Shown: positions 24,643-33,358, counted from the stretch's first letter. The stretch is 64,000 nt of DNA from Streptomyces odontomachi (GCF_024435355.1 NZ_JAMJWG010000007.1:1-64000), one strand, 5' to 3'. Numbers and translations are program-made. Notes: generated from the letters alone by a model not told the origin.

Positions 24643-26010
24643 ATGCACGAGTTCATCGTCGAGGCGGACGGCGGTTCCCGGGGCAATCCGGGTCCTGCGG
24701 GTTACGGCTCCGTGGTCATCGACCCCGAGTCGGGGGAGATCCTGGCCCAGACCGCCGAGTACATCGGCATCGCCACCAACAACGTCGCCGAGTACCGGGG
24801 CCTCGTCGCCGGCCTGATGGCCGCGCACGCGCTCGATCCGGCGGCGCGGGTGCGGGTGCGGATGGACTCCAAGCTGGTCGTGGAGCAGATGTCGGGGCGC
24901 TGGAAGATCAAGCACCCCGACATGCGGCCGCTCGCGGCGCGTGCCGCGGCCGTCTTCCCACCCGGGCAGGTCAGCTACGAGTGGATCCCGCGGGAGCGCA
25001 ACAAGCGGGCGGACCGGCTGGCCAACGAGGCGATGGACGCCGGCAAGCGGGGCGAGCAGTGGGCCCCGTCCGCGTCGCCCACCGCACCGGCGTCCGCGCC
25101 GCAGGCCCCCGCCGGCCCGCCCGGCGACCAGGCCGCCGGTGCCCGTCGGGCGCGTGCCGCGATCACCTCCCCGACCGCCACCCGCGCCGGGCGAAGGGAA
25201 ACGGCCCAGGCCGCGCCCGCCCCTTCCACCGGCCGGTCCGACGCGGCACGGCACGACGGCAAGGACGCCGCCGACGTCCGTGCCGCGAAGGCCGTCGCAG
25301 GTCACGGCGGTGCGGCACCGGTCACGGCGGGCCCACGGCCCGACACCTCTCGCGCGCCCTCCGTCGGTTGGGGCTCCGCGGACCTCGGCACCCCCGCCAC
25401 GTTCGTCCTGATGCGGCACGGCGAGACCCCGCTCACCCCGCAGAAGCGCTTCTCGGGCAGCGGCGGCAGCGACCCGGCGCTCGCGCCGGCCGGGCGGGCG
25501 CAGGCCGAGCGCGCCGCCGACGCGCTGGCGGCACGCGGCACCGTCCAGGCCATCGTCAGCTCCCCGCTGCGGCGCTGCCAGGAGACCGCGGACATCGTCG
25601 CCGCCCGGCTCGGCCTGAAGGTGAGCCTCGAAGACGGCCTCCGTGAGACGGACTTCGGGGCCTGGGAGGGCCTGACCTTCGCCGAGGTGCAGGAGCGCCA
25701 TCCCGGCGACCTGGCCGCCTGGCTCGCCGCACCGTCCGCCGCGCCGACCGGCGGCGGTGAGAGCTTCGACGCGGTCTCCGAACGGGTCTCCGCCGCCCGC
25801 GACAAGCTCCTCGCGGCCCATGCCGGCCGCACGGTCCTGGTGGTCACCCACGTCACCCCGGTCAAGACCCTCGTCCGGCTCGCGCTCGGCGCCCCGCCGG
25901 AGTCGGTCTTCCGCATGGAGCTCTCCGCGGCCTCGCTCTCCGCCGTGGCGTACTACGCCGACGGGAATGCGAGTGTGCGGTTGTTCAACGACACGGGGCA
26001 CCTGCGGTGA
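24643..26010 (+). CDS. bifunctional RNase H / histidine phosphatase
   Basis: A 455-residue fusion like mycobacterial Rv2228c. RNase H type I domain at residues 1-135: DGGSRGNPG, NNVAEYRGL, RMDSKLV and the last acidic residue in NKRADRLANEAM. A variable Ala/Pro-rich linker covers about 140-250. The phosphatase domain at about 255-455 has the RHGETP catalytic motif and the later VVTHVTPVK. The first part removes RNA from RNA-DNA hybrids; the second resembles CobC alpha-ribazole phosphatase of B12 synthesis. It completes the trio with NIF3 and zinc-ribbon genes. Confidence 0.93.
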   Translation: MHEFIVEADGGSRGNPGPAGYGSVVIDPESGEILAQTAEYIGIATNNVAEYRGLVAGLMAAHALDPAARVRVRMDSKLVVEQMSGRWKIKHPDMRPLAARAAAVFPPGQVSYEWIPRERNKRADRLANEAMDAGKRGEQWAPSASPTAPASAPQAPAGPPGDQAAGARRARAAITSPTATRAGRRETAQAAPAPSTGRSDAARHDGKDAADVRAAKAVAGHGGAAPVTAGPRPDTSRAPSVGWGSADLGTPATFVLMRHGETPLTPQKRFSGSGGSDPALAPAGRAQAERAADALAARGTVQAIVSSPLRRCQETADIVAARLGLKVSLEDGLRETDFGAWEGLTFAEVQERHPGDLAAWLAAPSAAPTGGGESFDAVSERVSAARDKLLAAHAGRTVLVVTHVTPVKTLVRLALGAPPESVFRMELSAASLSAVAYYADGNASVRLFNDTGHLR

Positions 26011-26516
26011 GCTTGGTCCCGTAGGCGCGGGAGGCTTTTCGGCCTCCGGCCGGGGGCGTCCCTGCGGGGCGTTACGCGGCTCCGCCGCGGGGCGCGCGTA
26101 GCGCGTTTATAGGAGCGCGGGGAACTGCGCGACCGGCCACGACGAGGCCGTGGGGTCGTCACCGTCCGGGTGGGGCTGTTCCGGTCGTGTCCGGACCACC
26201 GGCCGGTGGGGGCTGGTCGCGCAGTTCCCCGCGCCCCTTGGTTGGCGCCTGCGGCGCTCCCTCGGGGCCGTGCGGCGGAGCGCGTGTCCGGACCACCGGC
26301 CGGTGGGGGCTGGTCGCGCAGTTCCCCGCGCCCCTTGGTCGGCGCCTGCGGCGCTCCCTCGGGGCCGTGCGGCGGAGCGCGTGTCCGGACCACCGGCCGG
26401 TGGGGGCTGGTCGCGCAGTTCCCCGCGCCCCTTGGTTGGCGCCTGCGGCGCTCCCTCGGGGCCGTGCGGCGGAGCCGCATGTAGAGCACAGCCCCGCGCC
26501 CCTTTTTCGTTGGCGC
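26011..26516. other. gene-free repeat region between convergent genes
   Basis: Apart from the three 97-bp repeats, the region has half-copies of the same motif on the left in inverted orientation (gcgcggggaactgcgcgacc at about 26114) and on the right (gcccctttttcgttggcgcc at about 26496). Apparent reading frames through it are by-products of the repeat. Confidence 0.75.
26187..26477 (+). repeat. three tandem copies of a 97-bp repeat
   Basis: Units at 26187-26283, 26284-26380 and 26381-26477 begin gtgtccggaccaccggccgg and contain ggtcgcgcagttccccgcgc. They are nearly identical; unit 2 has a C for T in the ttggtcggcgcc stretch. The cgcagttccccgcgccc core is, as far as I recall, a common intergenic element in Streptomyces genomes. 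A partial inverted copy lies just upstream. Confidence 0.92.
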
Positions 26517-27551
26517 CTACGGCGCCCCCTCGCGGTGGGTGCCCCTGAGCACCGGGCCGGAACTGGCGCTTATCGTCAGTTGGGGTGGGATGAGGGCGAC
26601 CTCGGGGGCGGGGTCGTCGGTGAGTTTGGCCACCACCAGTTCCACCGCGCGCCGGCCCATCTCCTGGGCGGGTATGGCCACCGAGGTCAGGCGTACCGAC
26701 GCCTGCGCGGCGACCTGCTCCTGGCAGACGGCCACCACCGAGACGTCCTCGGGCACCGCACGGCCCTGCTGGCGCAGCACGGTGAGCAGCGGCTCCACCG
26801 CGTACTCGTTCTGCACGATGAAACCGCTGGTGCCGGGCCGCTCGTCGAAGATCCGGGACAGGGTCGCGGCCATGGCCGCATAGCCCGCCTCGCACGGCCG
26901 GTGCAGCACCCGTACGCCCAGCTCGCCGGCGCGCTCCCGGACGCCGTCCAGGGTCCGAAGGGCGAACCCGGTGTGCCGTTCGTACACCGCGGGCGCCTCG
27001 CCGATCACCGCCAACTCCCGGTGGCCGAGCGAAGCCAGATGCGTCACGCAGAGCGCACCGGTGGCATGGAAGTCGAGGTCCACGCAGGTCAACCGGTCCG
27101 TGTCGGCGGGCAGCCCGATGAGTACCGCGGGACGGCTGCCGCAGTCCCGCAGCAGCGGCAGCCGCTCGTCCTGCAACTCCACGTCCATCAGGATCATCGC
27201 GTCGGCCAGCGCGCTGCCGGTGACCCGCCGCACCGCCTCGGGGCCCTCCTCACCGGTCAGGAAGAGAACGTCGTAGCCGTGCGTACGGGCCGCGGTGGCG
27301 ACCGCGATGGCGATCTCCATCATCACCGGGACGTAGATGTCGGTACGCAGCGGCACCATGAGCGCGATGATGTTGGACCGGCTGCTGGCCAGTGCGCGGG
27401 CTCCGGCGTTCGGGTGATATCCGAGCTGCCGGATGCTGCGCTCCACACGCGTCCGAGTGGCGGCCGAGATGGACCGCTTCCCGCTGAGGACGTAGCTCAC
27501 CGTGCTCGCCGAGACTCCGGCATGCTGGGCGACCTCGGCAAGTGTGACCAT
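26517..27551 (-). CDS. LacI-family transcriptional regulator
   Basis: A 344-residue repressor. The N-terminal LacI helix-turn-helix (TLAEVAQHAGVSASTVSYVLSG) and hinge ARALASS come first, followed by a periplasmic-binding-like sensor domain from about residue 60. It is divergent from eda with 174 bases between starts. The ligand is probably a sugar or sugar acid, judging from the neighbour; this is inference. A purine-rich GGAGAGG precedes the ATG directly. A Cys at position ECQEQV-equivalent is not conserved knowledge and has no claimed role. Confidence 0.88.
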   Translation of the reverse strand: MVTLAEVAQHAGVSASTVSYVLSGKRSISAATRTRVERSIRQLGYHPNAGARALASSRSNIIALMVPLRTDIYVPVMMEIAIAVATAARTHGYDVLFLTGEEGPEAVRRVTGSALADAMILMDVELQDERLPLLRDCGSRPAVLIGLPADTDRLTCVDLDFHATGALCVTHLASLGHRELAVIGEAPAVYERHTGFALRTLDGVRERAGELGVRVLHRPCEAGYAAMAATLSRIFDERPGTSGFIVQNEYAVEPLLTVLRQQGRAVPEDVSVVAVCQEQVAAQASVRLTSVAIPAQEMGRRAVELVVAKLTDDPAPEVALIPPQLTISASSGPVLRGTHREGAP

Positions 27552-27677
27552 TCACCTCTCCTGGGCAGGCGTGCGACGGGACAACGAAGAACGTACCGGC
27601 CGGGCCGTTCCGGCGGTGCGGGGTGGGGAGCCGCGGTGGCGGCACGGACACCATCGTCCATTGTCATATTGCATTAC

Positions 27678-27694
27678 TTGCAACGTTCTTTGCA
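27678..27694. promoter_or_regulatory. possible LacI-type operator upstream of eda
   Basis: TTGCAACGTTCTTTGCA has tgcaa/ttgca arms around a 6-base centre, inside an AT-rich stretch 32 bases before the eda start. It may be the target of the divergent LacI regulator. The symmetry is imperfect, so confidence is low. Confidence 0.35.
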
Positions 27695-27725
27695 GTCCCT
27701 GCCATCTCGGGGGCAGGATGATCCC

Positions 27726-28358
27726 ATGACATCTCTGCCGCCCTCCGTGCTCGATCTCGCCCCCGTCATGCCGGTCGTCGTACTGGAGAACGCCAACGAC
27801 GCCGTGCCCCTGGCCCGGGCGCTGGTCGCAGGCGGACTCCCGGCGATCGAGGTGACCCTGCGGACGCCTGCCGCGCTGAGCGCGATCCGCGCCATCGCGG
27901 ACGAGGTGCCGGAGGCGGTGGTCGGGGCCGGCACCGTCGTCACCCCGAAGAACGCGGCGGACGCGGTGGCCGCCGGAGCGCGCTTCCTGGTCAGCCCCGG
28001 TGCGACGCCGGCGCTGCTGGACGCCATGGAGGCGTCAGGGGCGCCCTTCCTGCCGGGCGTGTCGACGGCGTCGGAGGCCATGGCACTGCTGGAGCGCGAG
28101 GTGAACGAGATGAAGTTCTTCCCCGCCGAGGCGTCGGGCGGCCCCGCCGCCCTGAAGGCCCTGGCCGGCCCGCTTCCGCAGGCCCGGTTCTGCCCGACCG
28201 GCGGCATCACCATCGGCACGGCTTCCACCTATCTCGCGCTGGGGAACGTCGGCTGCGTCGGCGGTTCCTGGATGGTGCCCGGGGAGGCGCTGGCCGCCGG
28301 GGACTGGCAGCGGATCACCTCCCTCTCCGCGGACGCCGCGGCACTGGCCGACCGCTAG
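27726..28358 (+). CDS. eda: 2-dehydro-3-deoxy-phosphogluconate (KDPG) / 4-hydroxy-2-oxoglutarate aldolase
   Basis: A 210-residue class I aldolase. The Schiff-base lysine is in MKFFPAE near residue 135, the strand EVTLRT carries the catalytic glutamate, and GGITIG forms the phosphate site. It splits KDPG to pyruvate and glyceraldehyde-3-phosphate. The start at 27726 matches the family; a long in-frame extension upstream runs through repeats and the LacI gene and is not real. The TAG stop lies in the sequence CTAG that appears duplicated around a MITE-like insertion directly behind the gene. Confidence 0.93.
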   Translation: MTSLPPSVLDLAPVMPVVVLENANDAVPLARALVAGGLPAIEVTLRTPAALSAIRAIADEVPEAVVGAGTVVTPKNAADAVAAGARFLVSPGATPALLDAMEASGAPFLPGVSTASEAMALLEREVNEMKFFPAEASGGPAALKALAGPLPQARFCPTGGITIGTASTYLALGNVGCVGGSWMVPGEALAAGDWQRITSLSADAAALADR

Positions 28359-28622
28359 GCCCTGTCGTCAAACTCCCGTCTGCTCGGCGACGCCATGCAC
28401 GCCCTCTCGCCGCACCGGGCACAAGCCCACGTACTCCCCCACTGCCTGAACGGCGTGGGAGGTGCCCCCATGCGTACGCGGACTCGCGCCCGGCACTCCC
28501 CCAAGCTCTTCGAGCAGGGGGGACCCCCAGAGCACGCACTGGGGGTACCGCCCACGCCCTTCAGGCAGTGGGGGAGCCGCCAGGCCGCCCTTCGGGCAAC
28601 GACGGGAGTTTGACGACAGGAC
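28359..28622. mobile_element. 264-bp MITE-like element
   Basis: The terminal inverted repeats are 22 bp (28359-28380 and 28601-28622) with one mismatch, beginning gccctgtcgtcaaactcc. CTAG occurs directly on both sides (28355-28358 and 28623-28626), as a 4-bp target duplication. Inside, a second inverted repeat (cccactgcctgaa at 28438 versus ttcaggcagtggg at 28560) makes a nested hairpin. There is no transposase. TIR sequence and CTAG target fit IS5-related elements of Streptomyces, which would have to supply the transposase. Confidence 0.85.
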
Positions 28623-28730
28623 CTAGGGCCCTTCCTGAGGACCGCGCCGGGCCCGCGCTCCCTTCGGGCCTCGGCTTCATCCGCTCGAAACCCGGGGCCG
28701 GCGGCGCGCGGTGCCGCCGCCGACGCCACA

Positions 28731-28770
28731 GACGGCGGGCCGGTCTGCCCCAAGAGACCGGCCCGCCGTC
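28731..28770 (-). terminator. intrinsic terminator of the GH12 gene
   Basis: Perfect 16-bp arms (28731-28746 and 28755-28770) with an 8-base loop, 70 bases after the GH12 stop in leftward direction. Confidence 0.85.
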
Positions 28771-28841
28771 CCCCGGTGCCCCGTCATTTCGACGAGACGC
28801 TCAAGGGCCCACGGAACGTGGGCCTGTCGGGTGGTGCGGCG

Positions 28842-29570
28842 TCAGCTCGACGACACGCTGTACCGGCTGGTGGTGAAGTTCAGCCCGCCGGACGACGAGG
28901 TGATCTCCCAGCCGAACTGCACCTCGCCGATGGTCTCGTTGCCGAACCAGCCCTTGCTCTGGATCCACTTCAGGATCGACAGGATGTCCACCGTGCCGGA
29001 GTTGGAGTCGGAGGTGCGCAGGAACGAGAAGACCTGGTTGCTTCCGTTGCTGCCGTTGTAGACGTTCCAGCTGCTGCCGCCCACCGAGAGGTTGCTGTCG
29101 GTCTGGCCGCCGATCGGTCCGACGGCGCCGTTGTAGTTCACCCAGACCATGATCTCGTAGCGGTGCGCGGAGTCCCAGATGTCGTACGCGGTGTTGTACG
29201 CGCCGGAGGACGGGACCGAGACGCTGTAGCTGCTGGTGAGCGAGTTCAGCGACGACAGCGACTTGTTGATCGACTTCGTGATGTTCGGGTACGCCTTGAC
29301 CCCACCGGTGTTCGGGTGGTTGGCCGTGACGCCCCAGGAGCTGGAGGAGTCGGCCCAGATGGTCTGCGTGCCCGCACCGGAACCCCAGACGTCGTTGTAG
29401 AGGATGTATCCGTCGGAGGTCGTGTACTGGGCCCACTGGTCCGAGGACTCGAAGACGTGGTCCGCCCTGGCGGACGCGCTCTGGGCGGGGGCGAGGGAGA
29501 CGCCGACCAGGACGGCCGCTGCGGCCGGGCCGAGCAGGAGCTTGCTCAGCGTGCGACGACGGATTGCCAT
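28842..29570 (-). CDS. secreted glycoside hydrolase family 12 endoglucanase
   Basis: A 242-residue enzyme with a signal peptide (residues 1-36, basic RRR start, cut near ASA). The mature part is a GH12 jelly roll: nucleophile Glu139 in RYEIMVWVNY and acid/base Glu222 in FGWEITS. Substrate is beta-1,4-glucan or related glucans. There is no carbohydrate-binding module. The ATG at 29570 has GGAAGGGA seven bases upstream. A long leader of about 300-400 bases contains two LacI-type palindromes, so the gene is probably sugar-regulated together with the other cellulolytic genes of the window. Confidence 0.92.
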   Translation of the reverse strand: MAIRRRTLSKLLLGPAAAAVLVGVSLAPAQSASARADHVFESSDQWAQYTTSDGYILYNDVWGSGAGTQTIWADSSSSWGVTANHPNTGGVKAYPNITKSINKSLSSLNSLTSSYSVSVPSSGAYNTAYDIWDSAHRYEIMVWVNYNGAVGPIGGQTDSNLSVGGSSWNVYNGSNGSNQVFSFLRTSDSNSGTVDILSILKWIQSKGWFGNETIGEVQFGWEITSSSGGLNFTTSRYSVSSS

Positions 29571-29861
29571 GGTTGTCCCTTCCATGGGTGTGGGGGAGCA
29601 CCACGCCCGGGGGTGGGGCGCGGTGTGCTGGCGGTGCGGCCGGAGGCGCCGGCCCGGACGGTCGGGACCTGCCCCGTCCCGCGCCGCCGGACGTGCTCGC
29701 TTCGCACGTGCCGGCAGACGTGCCGACCCGGCGACCTCCGGCCTGCCGGCGCGGACCTGGCTCAGCCGGTGTGCCTGGCCCGAGCGGTGCGGCCCGCCCC
29801 GTTCGTCCGGCCGGTGCGGTGCGGTGCGCCCCGGCCGGTTGGTGCAGTGTGCTGAACGAAA

Positions 29862-29886
29862 CCTGAGCTCAGGTGAAGCGATTCGA
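29862..29886. promoter_or_regulatory. palindrome pair upstream of GH12
   Basis: The perfect 12-bp palindrome CCTGAGCTCAGG (29862-29873) is directly followed by tgaagcgattcga (29874-29886), an imperfect copy of the LacI-type site found 65 bases further upstream. Confidence 0.4.
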
Positions 29887-29950
29887 CGTGCGACTGGCCG
29901 CCGTTCTCGGCCTTGCCCGGTGCGGCTGCCTGACTCTGTCGAATGACTCG

Positions 29951-29964
29951 TCGAAGCGCTTCGA
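29951..29964. promoter_or_regulatory. LacI-type operator TCGAAGCGCTTCGA
   Basis: A perfect 14-bp palindrome with the AGCGCT centre usual for LacI-family sites, but distinct from the CebR box. It lies 381 bases upstream of the GH12 start codon. Confidence 0.5.
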
Positions 29965-30002
29965 AAGAAGGCGTACTGAGGGTAGAGGAAGCACGGTGCA
30001 CG

Positions 30003-30052
30003 CACAAGGGACCGCGGGGACGGCGCTGTTGCGCCCCTCACGGTCCCTTGTG
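30003..30052 (-). terminator. intrinsic terminator after yaaA
   Basis: Perfect 12-bp arms cacaagggaccg (30003-30014) and cggtcccttgtg (30041-30052), about 80 bases past the yaaA stop. Confidence 0.75.
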
Positions 30053-30129
30053 GCGACCCTCGCCAGGCCTCGGCTGATCCGTCCGGGATCCGGGCTCCCC
30101 GCCTCAGCGGATGAGCTCAGCGGACGGCC

Positions 30130-30930
30130 TCAGTGGATCTCCGTCACCACCACGTCCAGCGCCCAGGCCCGACCGGGCCCGCCCTCCGTCGCCACCTCGA
30201 CGGTGTGGCCGAGGTCCCGGAGCGCTTCGACGAGCGCGGCCGGGGTCCTGGGCGCCGCTCCGGCGGTGAGCAGGCCGCGCAGCAGCCGCCCCTTCGTGGC
30301 CTTGTTGAAGTGGCTGACCACCGAGCGCCGCTCGACGCCGTCGACCACCTGCGCGTGCAGTACCCGCACGGTCGCCGTCCGCCCGGCGACCTCTCCCCGC
30401 GGCTTCCAGGCCGCCGCGTACGCCGAGGACCGCAGGTCGAGCACCAGCCCGCCGCCCGTGACCTCGGGCAGCACCTCCGCCATGGCCGGACGCCAGTACG
30501 CGCCCAGCGCCCCCAGCCCCGGTAGCGTCACGCCCATCGAGCAGCGGTAGGACGGGATCCGGTCGTTCAACCGCACCGCTCCCCACAGCCCGGAGAACAC
30601 CAGCACCGAACGCGCCGCCCGCCGCTTCGCCGCGGCATCCAGCGACGCCAGGTCCAGCGCGTCGTACAGCACGCCCGTGTAGAGGGCGCCGGCCGTCCGC
30701 GTCCCGGCGCTGCGCAGCCCCGCGTTCCGCACCACCTCGTCGCGCTGCCCCTCGCTGAGTTTGAGCACGTCACGGGCCTTGTCGGGGTCACCGGAGCACA
30801 ACGTCACCAGCTCGTCCAGCACGGCAGCCCGGGCCGGGGTGAGCCCCGGCAGCGACAGCGACTCGAGATCCACAGGTGTGCCGCGCCCGGGCGTGGCCTT
30901 GCCTTCGGAGGGCGGGAGCAGGACGAGCAC
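30130..30930 (-). CDS. yaaA: YaaA family peroxide-stress protein (DUF328)
   Basis: A 266-residue cytosolic protein with the family start LVLLPPSEGK and further motifs FSGLWGAVRLNDRIPSYRCSMG and SHFNKATKGRL. In E. coli YaaA lowers free iron during peroxide stress. The GTG at 30930 gives the family N-terminus; a longer frame to 31023 adds only low-complexity sequence. It faces away from rnpB. Confidence 0.9.
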   Translation of the reverse strand: MLVLLPPSEGKATPGRGTPVDLESLSLPGLTPARAAVLDELVTLCSGDPDKARDVLKLSEGQRDEVVRNAGLRSAGTRTAGALYTGVLYDALDLASLDAAAKRRAARSVLVFSGLWGAVRLNDRIPSYRCSMGVTLPGLGALGAYWRPAMAEVLPEVTGGGLVLDLRSSAYAAAWKPRGEVAGRTATVRVLHAQVVDGVERRSVVSHFNKATKGRLLRGLLTAGAAPRTPAALVEALRDLGHTVEVATEGGPGRAWALDVVVTEIH

Positions 30931-31152
30931 GATGCGGTCTCCGGGACGGGAGGGGGCGGGGGCTGCAACAGCGTACGGGGTGCGGGCGCGCATGCCGGCC
31001 CGCGCCCCTGCACGCGGCGACAACGCGGCCCTATCCGGTGATCGTGTGACTCGATCGAGGGAAGACCTGGATCACGAGGACTGCATCGGGCTGATCGTGC
31101 TGCCGGGTGATCGCCCTGGCCGTACCGCCTCAGCGGGTACCATGGTCACCAC

Positions 31153-31572
31153 GGCAGACGAGCCGGGCGGACGGCCGCGAGGAGCCCCCAGGGGATCCCC
31201 GAGGAACGTCCGGACTCCACAGGGCAAGGTGGTGGCTAACGGCCACCCGGGGTGACCCGCGGGACAGTGCCACAGAAAACAGACCGCCGGGACCGTATCC
31301 GTACGGACCTCGGTAAGGGTGAAACGGTGGTGTAAGAGACCACCAGCGCCTGGGGTGACCCAGGCGGCTAGGTAAACCCCACCTGGAGCAAGGTCAAGAA
31401 GGGGCCACCCGCAAGGGCGGCCCTGCGCGGACGATCGAGGGCGGCCCGCCCGAGTTCGCGGGTAGACCGCACGAGGCCGGTGGCAACGCCGGTCCTAGAT
31501 GGATGGCCGTCTCCCCGGCCGCCGCGAGGCGACCGGGTGACAAAATCCGGCGTACAGCCCGACTCGTCTGCC
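31153..31572 (+). ncRNA. rnpB: RNase P RNA (type A)
   Basis: The catalytic RNA of RNase P. Helix P1 pairs ggcagacgag (31153-31162) with ctcgtctgcc (31563-31572). Conserved blocks are present in order: gaggaacgtccggactcc, acagggcaaggtggtggcta, the cacagaaaacagaccgcc region, gggtaagggtgaaacggtg, and the 3' acagcccgactcgtctgcc. Length of 420 is normal for Streptomyces. It is the last core gene before the accessory region. Confidence 0.96.
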
Positions 31573-31620
31573 TTTAGAGCCCTGATCTGGAGGTTTCTCC
31601 GGGTCGGGGCCATATTTCGT

Positions 31621-31647
31621 AAGGGGATGTTCCCGCTTGTTCCCCTT
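31621..31647 (+). terminator. probable rnpB terminator
   Basis: Arms aagggga (31621-31627) and tcccctt (31641-31647) with a T-rich 3' flank, 49 bases after the rnpB 3' end. Confidence 0.6.
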
Positions 31648-31778
31648 TCTGCGTGCGGCCGGCGGCAAGCCCAACTAGTCGGCCTCTCCTGTACAACGGG
31701 GGGACCTCATGGCGTCGAAGACGTCGCGAAGGGCACGCGATGCGTCGGGCAGCCCCCGAGATGCACGGCCGAGCAGGA

Positions 31779-32552
31779 TCAGTTGCGGCCTGCCATGACC
31801 CCGCCGTCGACGTTGAGGATGGCGCCGGTGGTCCAGTCGGAATCCGATGAAAGGAGGAAGGTGATGGCCGAGGCGAGATCCTGGGGGGTGCCGATCCGGC
31901 CGAGCGGGTGCAGGCCGCTGAGCTGCTCCAGCGATCCTTGCACCTGGCCGGCGGGAAAGACCTTTTCATAGAGGGGGGTGTCGGTGACGGCGGGAGCCAC
32001 GGCGTTCACCCGGATGCCCTTGTCGGCGAGCTCGATGGCCAGGTTGTGCGTGAGGGCGTGCAGGCCCGCCTTGGCCATCGAGTACGCCGACGAGGGTGTC
32101 GCGGCCAGTGCCTGGTGCGCCCACATGCTGCCGACGTTGACGATGGCACCGCCTCGACCACCGTCGATCATGCCCCGGACGACCGTCTGCGTCAGGAAGA
32201 ACGTCGACCTGTTCAGGTCGTGATAGGAGTCGTAGTCCACGACCTCGTGGTCGACGAAGGGCTTGGGCAGGAAGAACCCCGCCGAGTTGACGAGGAGAGT
32301 GGCGTCGGAGTGGTTCTGCGCCAGCTGCCTCTGCGCCTCGACGACCTGGTCCCACTTGGTCAGGTCGGCTGCGATCGACCATGCGCTGCCCGAGCGTGAC
32401 AGGTTTGCCACGGCGTCGTCGAGTTTCCGCCCCGGGCGGCCGATGATGACCGCGCTGCCGCCCTTCTCGATGACGTTCTGCGCGGTTTTGAGGCCCATGC
32501 CGCTGGCCCCGCCGATCGCGACGAGTTTCTTGCCTTCGAATTCTGAGGCCAT
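31779..32552 (-). CDS. short-chain dehydrogenase/reductase
   Basis: A 257-residue SDR. The NAD(P) motif is AIGGASGMGLKTA, followed by NSAG, and the catalytic pair YSMAK near residue 170; VDGGVMAG ends the fold. The substrate is unknown. The start at 32552 has GGAG ten bases upstream; the longer frame to 32666 does not look SDR-like. It is the first gene of the accessory region and faces rnpB. Confidence 0.9.
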   Translation of the reverse strand: MASEFEGKKLVAIGGASGMGLKTAQNVIEKGGSAVIIGRPGRKLDDAVANLSRSGSAWSIAADLTKWDQVVEAQRQLAQNHSDATLLVNSAGFFLPKPFVDHEVVDYDSYHDLNRSTFFLTQTVVRGMIDGGRGGAIVNVGSMWAHQALAATPSSAYSMAKAGLHALTHNLAIELADKGIRVNAVAPAVTDTPLYEKVFPAGQVQGSLEQLSGLHPLGRIGTPQDLASAITFLLSSDSDWTTGAILNVDGGVMAGRN

Positions 32553-32774
32553 GCAGATCAAACTCCGTTTGAGCCCGAGTAGTTTGTTCCGCCCATTCCA
32601 TCCTGCTGTCAGCAGGATCGACGGTTGGTGCACACGCACCATGCGCCGTTCGGTGTCCCCGATCACCTGGGCGGAGCAACCAGACGCGGGAGATCGCTGT
32701 CAACGCGCCCGCCGCCCGCGGGCGCCCTCGCAGGCACAGGGTGAGGATGGTTGGACGAACCTGGTGATGGGGCG

Positions 32775-32960
32775 TGGAGCATCGCAGCTTGCGCAGTAAG
32801 CCGCCAGGTTTCGATCGATCGACTGCAGCGTGCGTCCAGCATGACGAACGCTTTGGTGGAGGCGATCTGTACTGCTTCGGTCAGGGTCGGTGCGTGGGTG
32901 ATCAAGGTATCGATGGCCTGGTCGATGTACGGGTACGCGGTGGGGACGCTGTCGCTGAAA
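32775..32960 (-). pseudogene. transposase remnant (DDE_Tnp_4-like)
   Basis: The leftward translation reads SVPTAYPYIDQAIDTLITHA and TLTEAVQIASTKAFVMLD, then needs a frameshift to continue TLQSIDRNLAAY. This order (xxTxYRYIxEA...LxxxAPxLxEA...KAxVxLDGTLxxIDR) is the mid-part of DDE-type transposases with an N-terminal helix-turn-helix common in Streptomyces. Both ends are missing. Confidence 0.65.
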
Positions 32961-32969
32961 CCAGCGGCG

Positions 32970-33165
32970 GCCTGCCCCCTGGCCCTCGTTGCCACGCCTG
33001 GCAATGTCGACGACTCCACCGTGTTCGAGACGGTGCTTCAGTCGGTGCGGGTGCCTCGCATGACCGTGGGCCGGCCGCGGGGCGGACCAGAGGCGACCAT
33101 CGCGGACGAGGCGTACTCCCGTCGGCATCCGGGAGCAGCTGCGCACGCTGGAGGAGGCTTGGCGC
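32970..33165 (+). pseudogene. IS5-family transposase remnant, C-terminal part
   Basis: The rightward frame gives TPGNVDDSTVFETVLQSVRV, then a GRPR motif and IADEAYSRR, after which a frameshift restores IREQLRTL. This matches the segment around the second catalytic Asp of IS5-type transposases (consensus xGRPRxRPDxVIADKAYSSxxIRxxLRRR). The rest of the gene is absent. Confidence 0.7.
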
Positions 33166-33358
33166 TCCCCGCTCGCGTCGCTGCGCCCGGCGTCGGCGCC
33201 CACCTGAGTACCTCCGAGCGCCTGCTACAGCGCTGCTCCCAAGCTTGCCGCCTCCAGTCGCCCAGAAGGCGGCCGTGGCGCGACTGCACCATGTCTTCAA
33301 CGATGGCGCATAAACCAGCGTAATGTATCTATAAACTGGACATAAAGGGAGTTAGTGC

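Larger units (their letters stand above)
29571..30129. other. long leader and promoter region of the GH12 gene
   Basis: About 560 bases without a gene. The half next to GH12 is GC-rich with no motif. The middle (29862-29964) carries three palindromes listed as operators, and the right end has the yaaA terminator. Confidence 0.65.
32553..33358. other. gene-free stretch with transposase debris
   Basis: 800 bases containing two transposase fragments of different type, described separately, and the AT-rich promoter of the wrbA-like gene (33312-33350). No intact gene was found. Confidence 0.7.

Noticed and set aside
26187..27725. In-frame extension of eda upstream
   Set aside because: It runs through the 97-bp repeats and antisense through the LacI gene; the family N-terminus starts at 27726.
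28395..28613. Short frames inside the MITE-like element
   Set aside because: They follow from the inverted repeats and resemble no transposase.
31153..31572. rnpB as an integration site for the accessory island
   Set aside because: No second copy of the rnpB 3' end and no integrase gene are in the window; only adjacency is seen.
32774..33313. Long rightward frame across the transposase debris
   Set aside because: Its protein is Arg/Gly-rich low-quality sequence; family matches lie in the other frames.
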